A stretch of 64,000 bases of DNA, from positions 186,001 through 250,000 of the forward strand of contig NZ_PHNJ01000004.1 in the NCBI RefSeq assembly GCF_008122205.1. The letters are read 5' to 3'. This stretch comes from Natronococcus pandeyae. Lineage in GTDB: Archaea; Halobacteriota; Halobacteria; Halobacteriales; Natrialbaceae. The notes beneath the pieces are model-generated. The model saw nothing but the letters and a program-made list of their open reading frames with translations, did no database searches and had not been told where the DNA came from. Shown here piece by piece: positions 16,831-23,843 of the stretch. The stretch's first letter is position 1, and each line of letters opens with the position of its first letter. Position numbers and translations under genes: made by a program.

Positions 16831-17976
16831 ATGGCACGACTTACACTCGATAACGTAACGAAACGCTTCGACGACGGCGACGACGAGATCGTCGCGGTCG
16901 ACGAGGTGTCGGTCGACATCGACGACGGCGAGTTCCTCGTTCTCGTCGGCCCCTCCGGCTGTGGAAAGTCGACGACGCTGCGGATGATCGCCGGCCTCGA
17001 GACCGTCTCGGACGGCGACATCGCGATCGGAGACGACGTCATCAACGACGTCCCGGTCCAGCGGCGGGACATCGCGATGGTGTTCCAGAACTACGCGCTG
17101 TACCCCCACATGACCGTCCGAGAGAACATGCGATTCGGACTCGAGGAGTCGACGGATCTCAGCGCGGATGCGATGAACGAGTACGTCGACGACACCGCGA
17201 CCCTCCTCGAAATTGACGAGCTGCTCGATCGCAAGCCGAGCGAGCTTTCGGGCGGACAGCAACAGCGGGTCGCCCTCGGTCGTGCGATCGTCCGGGATCC
17301 CGCGGTGTTCCTGATGGACGAACCCCTCTCGAACCTGGACGCCAAGCTTCGGGCGGGGATGCGCATGGAACTCCAGCGGCTCCAGGACGAACTCGGCGTG
17401 ACGACGGTCTACGTCACCCACGATCAGACCGAGGCGATGACGATGGGCGACCGCATCGCGATCCTCAACGACGGTATTCTCCAGCAGGTGGCAACGCCAC
17501 TGGAGTGTTACCACCGGCCGAAGAACCTCTTCGTCGCCGGCTTTATCGGCGAACCCTCGATGAACTTCTTCGACGTGACCCGCGAGGACGACCGCCTCCT
17601 CCTGGACGGAACCGGCCTCGAGTACCCGATTTCGGCCTCGATCCGCGAGGACCTCGACGACGTAACCGATCTCGTCCTCGGCATTCGTCCGGAAGACGTC
17701 GAAATCGTCGAGGGAGGCGGCGGAGAGCACGACTTTCCGATCCAGGTCGACGTCGTCGAACCGATGGGGAACGAGAACAACCTTCTCGCCACCTTCGAGG
17801 CGAGCGATCGAACGATCAACGCGATCGTCGGCGGCATGCGACACGTTCGCTCCGGCGAGCAGTACACGGCTCGTCTCCCGGAGTCCGCGGTTCACCTCTT
17901 CGATCGGAAGAGCGGACGTGCACTGCACAACCGTCAGATCGACGAGGAAGAGAAGCTGCTCGAGCCACACATCTGA
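16831..17976 (+). CDS. Sugar ABC transporter ATP-binding protein (MalK/UgpC/MsmK-type)
   Basis: This ATPase energises sugar import. The 381-residue protein has Walker A GPSGCGKST near 40-48, Q-loop region MVFQNYALYPHMTV, signature LSGGQQQR near 139-146, Walker B VFLMDEP and H-loop THD. The C-terminal third forms the TOBE/OB regulatory domain typical of MalK-like proteins (GIRPEDVE near 287-294). It is the last gene of the binding protein - permease - permease - ATPase operon. The nucleotide-binding motifs are all intact. Confidence 0.95.
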   Translation: MARLTLDNVTKRFDDGDDEIVAVDEVSVDIDDGEFLVLVGPSGCGKSTTLRMIAGLETVSDGDIAIGDDVINDVPVQRRDIAMVFQNYALYPHMTVRENMRFGLEESTDLSADAMNEYVDDTATLLEIDELLDRKPSELSGGQQQRVALGRAIVRDPAVFLMDEPLSNLDAKLRAGMRMELQRLQDELGVTTVYVTHDQTEAMTMGDRIAILNDGILQQVATPLECYHRPKNLFVAGFIGEPSMNFFDVTREDDRLLLDGTGLEYPISASIREDLDDVTDLVLGIRPEDVEIVEGGGGEHDFPIQVDVVEPMGNENNLLATFEASDRTINAIVGGMRHVRSGEQYTARLPESAVHLFDRKSGRALHNRQIDEEEKLLEPHI

Positions 17977-18164
17977 TACGACCGAAAGACGGGAGTCGAC
18001 GGTTCGGGACGAACGTCTGCTGACCGCGAACGCGGACTCGTACTCGGCTCGCGACGGTGGTTCGATCCGCCCGCAAACCAGTCTCGTCGTCGATACAGCT
18101 GTTATCGGCAACGGGGTGAACGCCCCCACAAAGGTTTAACCCCGCACGAAGCTTCGTCATCCAC

Positions 18165-18172
18165 GGGAGGAG
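18165..18172 (+). promoter_or_regulatory. Shine-Dalgarno site before the winged-helix gene
   Basis: GGGAGGAG, with GGAGG ending four bases before ATG 18175, matches the anti-SD of haloarchaeal 16S rRNA. A TATA-like GTTTAAC lies at 18133-18139, so this gene probably has a real 5' leader, unlike most single genes in the window. Confidence 0.5.
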
Positions 18173-18174
18173 AC

Positions 18175-18819
18175 ATGGCTTCAGATGACACCGAGGAACA
18201 CCCGGGAGAGGAGCGAGTCGGAGACGACGAACCGCTCGAGGTGGACGACCTCGTCGGCGACACGGCTGACGGGCGGAGCGCGGCCGTCGAGGAAGTCGAC
18301 CAGCGGATCGTCGATCTGCTGTCGTGGATTCTCGACACAGAAACGCGCGCAAAAATATACGTCCACCTGCTGGCGGAGCCCGGCAGTACCTCCGAGGAAG
18401 TTGCACAGGGAACCGGACTCTACCCCAGCACCGTTCGCGAGGCGCTCGCCGAACTTCACGAAGAGGACCGTGTCAGCCGAGAGAAACGGGCGAGCGAAGG
18501 GGCCGGAAACAATCCCTACGAGTACACGGCGATCCAGCCGAGCGAACTCGTCGGCGGCGTCGTCGACCAGGTACAGCGGGAACTGAACACGATCTTCACG
18601 CTCGATCGCGTCCTCGATCGCCAGTCGGAGGAACCGCCCGCACTCGAGGAGGACCTCGAACCCGTCAAGATCACCGTCGACGACACGACGCCGACGGCAA
18701 CCGAAGGGAACGAGACAGACCCCATCTCGCTCGAGGACGACGTCGAGATCGAAACGGTCGATCCGGACGCCGAAGAGCCGCTGGACGAGGACGAGACCGA
18801 CGATCCGGTCGAGGAATAG
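18175..18819 (+). CDS. Winged-helix DNA-binding protein with acidic tails (214 aa)
   Basis: Residues 1-45 are acidic and disordered. Residues about 48-120 form a TrmB/MarR-like winged helix: LLSWILDTETRAKIYVHLLAEPGSTSEEVAQGTGL, then YPSTVREALAELHEEDRVSREK as recognition helix and wing. Residues 130-155 are a helical segment (VDQVQRELNTIFTLDRVLDR). The last 60 residues are strongly acidic. There is no TrmB sugar-sensing domain, so calling it a sugar sensor would be wrong. It lies 198 bases after the sugar ATPase gene on the same strand and may or may not regulate that operon. A Shine-Dalgarno site precedes it. Confidence 0.78.
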   Translation: MASDDTEEHPGEERVGDDEPLEVDDLVGDTADGRSAAVEEVDQRIVDLLSWILDTETRAKIYVHLLAEPGSTSEEVAQGTGLYPSTVREALAELHEEDRVSREKRASEGAGNNPYEYTAIQPSELVGGVVDQVQRELNTIFTLDRVLDRQSEEPPALEEDLEPVKITVDDTTPTATEGNETDPISLEDDVEIETVDPDAEEPLDEDETDDPVEE

Positions 18820-18849
18820 AGGAATAACGCCCTCAGTCGCCCAACGCCG

Positions 18850-19953
18850 TCAGTCGTCCTCGAGGCCGAGGACGGCCGGCCGCTCGAGTGTCGCGTCGCG
18901 GTCGACCGCCGAGGCGGTCACCGTCGGCCACCGGCCGGTCGCCGTCAACACCTCGATCTCGTCGTCGGTGACGAGTGCGGTATCCTCACTTTTCGCGCCC
19001 TGTACCGTCGGGTTCCAGGCGTACGCCATCGGCGACTCGACCGTCGCGTCGTGGTCCGGCGTCGCGATCCACTCACGACCGGCGAAGCCGGCGGCACCGC
19101 CCTGGTGATGGTGTTCCCACTCGCCCTCGTAGCCGACCGCCGCGTAGGCGTCCTGGATCTCGCCGAAGACGTCGCCGGCCGTCCCGTCGTCGGTCGCCGC
19201 CGTCTGCGTCGCTGCGAGCGCCGTCGCCTCGACGCGGGCCGCGGCGCGGTGTCTGTCCTCCAGCCACTCCGGCGGATCGAAGGCGACGGTACGGGTACAG
19301 CTCGCGTGCAGCCCCGCGCGTTCGGCCGTGACCGAGACGAGGACGTAGTCGCCGAGTTCGGCCTCCGTCGGCGTGTAGTGGCGGTACCGCGTCGCGCGGT
19401 CGCTCCCGCCGACGAGCGCGACTGGCGCCTCGATGTCGCGCGCCGAGAGCGCGACTTTGAGCGCCGACGCAACCTCGTGTTCGGTGTCCTCGGGCTGGAG
19501 TTCTCGACAGACCGATTCGACGGCCGCGGCCGTCTCTCGCCCCAACTCGCGGTAGCGCTCGCGATCGCGCTCGGTTAGGGGTTGGCGCAGTCCCGTCGGG
19601 TCGACGCGCTCGAGCCCGGGGACGTCGATGTCGGCGGCCGCCCGCCCCTCGTCGGTCCGGGCCGCGATCTCCTCGTGCAGCGACGACGCGTGCCAGGGGA
19701 ACCGTTCGATCGACACGGCGTCCGCATCGAGGTCCGGCAGTTCTTCAGCCGCGATTCGGTCGGCCTCGATGTTGTTCGTCAGTATCCGAGCGGTGGCTCC
19801 GTCGTAGCCGACGGCCGCGACGCCGGCGTCACCCTCGCGGTCGACGACGTTGTTGCCGCCCGTGAGCCAGGCGAAGGAGTTCGGCCGGGCGAACCAGACC
19901 GACTCGAGTTCGTGCGCCTTGAGGTAGCGCTCGAGTCGCGCGCGCTTGTCCAT
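18850..19953 (-). CDS. M24 (creatinase/aminopeptidase P)-fold protein lacking metal ligands
   Basis: This 367-residue protein has the two-domain layout of Xaa-Pro peptidases: a creatinase N-terminal domain (about 1-125) and a pita-bread C-terminal domain. In active M24 peptidases the metal is held by Asp-Asp-His-Glu-Glu. Here the segment that should carry both aspartates reads VSVTAERAGLHASCTRTV, so both Asp positions are replaced. The His block (HHHQGGAAGFAGREW) and the first Glu region (GAKSEDTAL) remain. The protein is therefore probably not a metallopeptidase and may have a binding or regulatory role. It is convergent with the winged-helix gene and divergent from ctaA. Confidence 0.82.
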   Translation of the reverse strand: MDKRARLERYLKAHELESVWFARPNSFAWLTGGNNVVDREGDAGVAAVGYDGATARILTNNIEADRIAAEELPDLDADAVSIERFPWHASSLHEEIAARTDEGRAAADIDVPGLERVDPTGLRQPLTERDRERYRELGRETAAAVESVCRELQPEDTEHEVASALKVALSARDIEAPVALVGGSDRATRYRHYTPTEAELGDYVLVSVTAERAGLHASCTRTVAFDPPEWLEDRHRAAARVEATALAATQTAATDDGTAGDVFGEIQDAYAAVGYEGEWEHHHQGGAAGFAGREWIATPDHDATVESPMAYAWNPTVQGAKSEDTALVTDDEIEVLTATGRWPTVTASAVDRDATLERPAVLGLEDD

Positions 19954-20054
19954 GTCGGGTGCTGGCGTGGGTGGTTCTTGAATCCGACGAACCGGTTCGG
20001 TCTCTGCCGGACAGGGGAGGCGAATCCGGGCGGAGCCGGCTTCGACTCGGGCAA

Positions 20055-20062
20055 TCTAAATA
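20055..20062 (+). promoter_or_regulatory. TATA box of ctaA
   Basis: TCTAAATA lies 31-38 bases before the in-frame GTG at 20093. The upstream GTG at 20066 is only 4 bases after this box and could not be transcribed from it, so 20093 is favoured. Confidence 0.45.
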
Positions 20063-20092
20063 CGGGTGGTCCTAACCCCCGCCAGAACGTTC

Positions 20093-20977
20093 GTGTCGAC
20101 TCATAGCCACACTTCCGGTCACAGACTCCGCCCGCTGATCGCCCGGTTCGGCTTCCCGCATCTGCTGGCAGCGACGCTCGCGCTGGTCGCGGCGACGATC
20201 CTGCTCGGCGTCGCGGCGAAAGCAACCGGCGCCGGACTGGCCTGCGAAGCGAACTGGCCTCAGTGCGACGCGGGGCCGTACAACCTGCTGCCCGCGAACC
20301 TCCCCAGCTTCTACGAGTGGTTCCACCGCTTCGTCGCGATGTTCGCCGGCTTCGCGATTATCGGCTCCGCACTCGCAGCCTGGCGCTCGCCGTCGATAGA
20401 CAAGCGCGTGACGGCGCTGGTCGTCGGCGGGATGGTCCTGACGCCGATCCAGGTCTACCTCGGCCGCGAGACGGTCCTCCAGTACGAGATGGAGATCCTC
20501 TCGCTGCACTTCTGGACGGCGGTGCTTATCTTTTCGATGTTCGTCGTCGCGACCGTCCTCGTCTGGAAGGCGAAACTCCGCGCCGGTCACGTCGCCGGCG
20601 CGCTCGGACTCGGACTCGTCGCACTACCGCTGCACGTCGCACTCAGCCCGACCGACCTCGGCGTCGTGACGGACTACACCCCGACGATCCAGCTGCTCCA
20701 GTACGGCGTGACGCTCGCGCTGATCACGTCGGTCATCGTCGCCACGATGGTCGGCCGGTGGCGGCTCGACGACCGGCCGCTGCTCGGCCTGCTGGCCGGC
20801 ACGACCGTGCTGGCGCTTGCGGTCACCTACCTCGGACGACGCGCCGTGATGACGTTCAGCCCCGCCCTCGACCAGCTCTATCTCGTCGTCGCGTTCGCCC
20901 TCCTCGTCGCGTTCGTCATCGGAATCTGGCGGAGCCGATCGACCGCAGAAGCGTCTCGAGACGCACCTTCGCCGTAG
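20093..20977 (+). CDS. ctaA: Heme A synthase (COX15/CtaA family)
   Basis: CtaA oxidises heme O to heme A for aa3-type terminal oxidases. The 294-residue membrane protein has eight predicted helices in two four-helix halves. The first extracytoplasmic loop has the conserved Cys pair in TGAGLACEANWPQC, and haem-ligand histidines are in EWFHRFVAM and LHFWTA. The second half has few histidines, as in reduced archaeal forms. I chose GTG 20093 from the promoter position; a GTG at 20066 would add nine residues. It is divergently transcribed from the pseudo-M24 gene. Confidence 0.9.
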   Translation: MSTHSHTSGHRLRPLIARFGFPHLLAATLALVAATILLGVAAKATGAGLACEANWPQCDAGPYNLLPANLPSFYEWFHRFVAMFAGFAIIGSALAAWRSPSIDKRVTALVVGGMVLTPIQVYLGRETVLQYEMEILSLHFWTAVLIFSMFVVATVLVWKAKLRAGHVAGALGLGLVALPLHVALSPTDLGVVTDYTPTIQLLQYGVTLALITSVIVATMVGRWRLDDRPLLGLLAGTTVLALAVTYLGRRAVMTFSPALDQLYLVVAFALLVAFVIGIWRSRSTAEASRDAPSP

Positions 20978-21016
20978 GATTACGCTACCGACTCTCGTTT
21001 TCGACTCGCGGTTCGG

Positions 21017-21508
21017 TCAGCCGGTCGCGATAACGACCGCACCGGCAGCCAGGACGGCACCGACGCCGACCACGAACAGCGTGTAGTTGGCAACCGGGCT
21101 CTTTGCCGGCGTCACGTTCACGGTGTATCGCCGCCGGGAGACCGGCCAGAACGGACGGATCCCCATGGGCGTCAGCGCGTCCGCGAGGAGGTGTGAGACG
21201 ATCGAGAGCACGCCGACGGCGAACGCGAACGCGACGAACGCAACGTCCACGAGCGGCGACGCCGCATCGATGAGGATAGCCGCAGCGGCGGCGAGTGCGG
21301 CGCCGACGAGGAGCGCGAACAGGACGGTGTGAGTCGGCCCGCGGTGCTCGAGAAACGGCACCTGATGGTCGACGTCGGGGAGCGTCGAGAGGGCGACGCA
21401 GAGGAGACCGCCGACGATAGCGGCCGCCTCGTGACCGGCGATGGCGACGCTGGCACCGAGTGGCGCGTACGCAGCCAGAGACGCACCGTAATGGCCAACC
21501 TGATACAT
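21017..21508 (-). CDS. DUF457 / YdjM-type membrane-bound metal-dependent hydrolase
   Basis: A small polytopic membrane protein (163 residues). It carries the family's metal-binding motifs: His near 6 (VGHYGASL), STLPDVDHQVPFLEHRGPTHT near 41-61 and SHLLADALTPMG near 104-115. It belongs to the DUF457/LexA-regulated YdjM-like family, predicted membrane-bound hydrolases. It is convergent with ctaA, 39 bases away. A TATA-like TTATAAGTCC region near 21532 on the complementary strand could serve it. Confidence 0.85.
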   Translation of the reverse strand: MYQVGHYGASLAAYAPLGASVAIAGHEAAAIVGGLLCVALSTLPDVDHQVPFLEHRGPTHTVLFALLVGAALAAAAAILIDAASPLVDVAFVAFAFAVGVLSIVSHLLADALTPMGIRPFWPVSRRRYTVNVTPAKSPVANYTLFVVGVGAVLAAGAVVIATG

Positions 21509-21743
21509 CTTCGACAGATACTCGGCGTTGGATTATAAGTCCACCGCCCGCGGTGTAGCCGGGACAGTACGGCCGTATCGTCGACGTGAACTTACCAGCC
21601 GTAGCGATCTAACCGCTCGATTCGCTGGTCGTCGGTTCGACCGTCCGCACCGAGACACGACCCGATGACACCGCGATTGATCCAGGTACCGAGTCGGCGA
21701 ACCCTGCATCGAAGCGGGGTGACGACGATTAACCGCGGCGGTT

Positions 21744-22403
21744 ATGGGCATCGATTCCCTCCCTATACCCGTGCAGAACGTCACCGACAGGACCAGCAAT
21801 CCGTTCGGCATGCGACCGCCCTTCGACCGGACCCCGCCTGGTGACCGGACCGCCGTCTTCGGCTACGGGGACGCCAACGCGGACTTTCACCTGATCGGCG
21901 ATTACCCCGGCCGCCACGGCGGTGCCGAAACCGGCGTTCCGTTCACCGGAACCGACTCGGGCCGCGCCCTCCAGGACGTCTTCAGAGCGGTCGGCTTCGT
22001 GAGCGGTCCGCCAGCTAAACCGATCTGTGAGAACCTGTTCTGTAGTTATATCCACATGTGCCGTCTGCCGGACGGCCGAACGCCGACCGACGAGGAGTAC
22101 GACGACCTCGAGCGGTACTTCGACGCCGAACTGCGGGCGATCAACGCCCACATCCTCATGCCGGTCGGCGAGCAGGCGACGGATCACGTCCTTCGGGAGT
22201 ACACGACTCAGCGACACCGGATCGACCTCGATATGGCGGCCCTCCACGCGACCGAGATTCGCGGCCGGGGGTTCCTGATCGTGCCGATCAGGGAGCCGAC
22301 CGAGTGGGAGGATACGGAGCGGGAGGCGCTCGTCGCGCGACTCGAGGCGATCCTGGGCCGTGACTACCGCCAGACGAAGGGCGTCGCGACGACGGTCGGC
22401 TAG
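21744..22403 (+). CDS. Uracil-DNA glycosylase family protein
   Basis: This 219-residue protein has the uracil-DNA glycosylase superfamily core: LIGDYPGRHGGAETGVPFTGTDSGRALQDVF near 50-80 is motif 1 of type IV/V enzymes (GEAPG...G.PF.G..G). NLFCSYIHMCRLP is the following strand, and ILMPVGEQATDHVL the next. It would remove uracil from DNA to start base-excision repair, which matters in a high-GC genome prone to cytosine deamination. The four FeS cysteines of typical type IV enzymes are not obvious, so the subtype is unsure. Its stop overlaps the convergent DnaJ-like gene by three bases. Confidence 0.78.
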   Translation: MGIDSLPIPVQNVTDRTSNPFGMRPPFDRTPPGDRTAVFGYGDANADFHLIGDYPGRHGGAETGVPFTGTDSGRALQDVFRAVGFVSGPPAKPICENLFCSYIHMCRLPDGRTPTDEEYDDLERYFDAELRAINAHILMPVGEQATDHVLREYTTQRHRIDLDMAALHATEIRGRGFLIVPIREPTEWEDTEREALVARLEAILGRDYRQTKGVATTVG

Positions 22404-23722
22404 CGACCGAACCGCGTCCGGATCGTCGCCCGGATCGGCAGACACAGCGCACCGACGACCGGGACGAGCACGAACGCGACGAGATCGACGACGAGCGTGG
22501 CGTGTCCCGCCATTGCAGCGGCGAATCCGGCTGTGGGTGCCAGGACGGGGAGCACGTACAGGTAGGTGGGCGTCCAGCCGGGCCCCTGTCTCGTCTTGAA
22601 GACGATCACGCCGAACAGCAGCGGCAGCAGTACCGTTCCGGCGAGCAGCGGTCCGCCGACCAGCGCCGTCGTCGTCCCCACGGCGAGGGCGACAACGATG
22701 GTTTCGTCGATCGTCACCGAACGCCAGGTGTCGCCCTCGCGAACGAACCGTGCGACGAGCACCGCCGCGAGCGTGGCGACGACGACGCCCGCCAGTCCGC
22801 CGTACCACTGGATCGGCTCGAGCGGGGGCGCCACGAGTTCGGCGCCGGTCACGAAGCCGACGGTCGTCTCGAGACCGTATCGCCCGCTCTCGAGCACCGC
22901 CAGGAGCTCTCCAGGGTCGGCGCCGACGGCGGTTACTTCGTTTCGGAGGGTCTCGAGGGCACCAGTGTTCGCGCTGGCGAACTGACCGAGCCCCGCGACG
23001 TAGACGACGAGCGAGAGCCAGAGAAGCGGCAGTCCGAAGTTCTGGCGTCGCCACCAGCGGACGACCGCGTTGTCGGCCGTCGAATCGGCGCTCGTCGCGG
23101 TCGCGCCGGTCGTCCCGGCCGTACGTTCGCGCGCTGCCTCGGTGTCCGTTCCGTCGCTCGTTCTCGACTCTCGACGCTTCGATGTCGAACCCGCAGCGGT
23201 CCCGGCGGCTCCGGCGGCCCCCGCAGTCTGCGAGGAGCTACTCGCCGTCGATCCGCTCGAGGTGGACCCGCTCGAGGTGGATCCGCTCGAGGTCGTCGTT
23301 CCGCTCGCCGATCCGGCGCCGGAACCGGCCGCCGACCCCGATCCCGTCGACGTCGTCGAGCCACCGGTCGCCGAACTACCGGCCGCCGACGCGCCCGCCG
23401 TCGCGGTCGCCTCGGCGTCCGCATCGTCGTCCTCGTCGTCCTCGTCGCTCGAGTCGTCGCTCCGCCAGACGTCGGGCGAGGGAAGTCCGCTGGTTCGCTT
23501 CGCGACGTAGGTCTCGTGACCGAGTCGGTCGTAGGCCTTGCGCTCGACCGGATCGCCGAGGATGTCGTAGGCCTTCTTGATCGCCGTAAACTGCGCCCGT
23601 GCTCGCGAGTCGTCGTTGTGGTCCGGGTGATAGACGCGGACCTGTTCCCGATAGGCATCCTTGATCTCGTCCTGGGAGGCGTCGGACGAGATCTCGAGCA
23701 GATCGTAGAAGTCCTCTGTCAT
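22400..23722 (-). CDS. DnaJ-domain membrane protein with Ser/Gly-rich linker (440 aa)
   Basis: Residues 3-70 are a J domain with the HPD tripeptide (VYHPDHND near 30-37) and KKAYDILGDPVERKAYD. It should stimulate a DnaK ATPase. Residues 90-215 are a low-complexity acidic, then Ser/Gly/Thr/Ala linker with SGSTSSGSTSSGST repeats, matching 15-base direct repeats near 23248-23300. The C-terminal 220 residues hold about seven membrane helices. Such J-domain membrane fusions occur in haloarchaea; the role is unknown, perhaps recruiting Hsp70 to the membrane. ATG 23722 starts directly on the J domain. The gene is not next to dnaK. Confidence 0.85.
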   Translation of the reverse strand: MTEDFYDLLEISSDASQDEIKDAYREQVRVYHPDHNDDSRARAQFTAIKKAYDILGDPVERKAYDRLGHETYVAKRTSGLPSPDVWRSDDSSDEDDEDDDADAEATATAGASAAGSSATGGSTTSTGSGSAAGSGAGSASGTTTSSGSTSSGSTSSGSTASSSSQTAGAAGAAGTAAGSTSKRRESRTSDGTDTEAARERTAGTTGATATSADSTADNAVVRWWRRQNFGLPLLWLSLVVYVAGLGQFASANTGALETLRNEVTAVGADPGELLAVLESGRYGLETTVGFVTGAELVAPPLEPIQWYGGLAGVVVATLAAVLVARFVREGDTWRSVTIDETIVVALAVGTTTALVGGPLLAGTVLLPLLFGVIVFKTRQGPGWTPTYLYVLPVLAPTAGFAAAMAGHATLVVDLVAFVLVPVVGALCLPIRATIRTRFGR

Positions 23723-23843
23723 GTGAATTCGGGGACGGTACCGTTTACACCGTAGTTGTGACTGGGGGGTTATAATTTCAGTGTTACCGATATTCATTTT
23801 CGGCTATATTCGCGACCAACCCGTTTTCGCCGGCAACGACGAT

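Noticed and set aside
18175-18819. TrmB-type sugar sensor
   Set aside because: Only the winged-helix part is present; the sugar-binding domain is absent.
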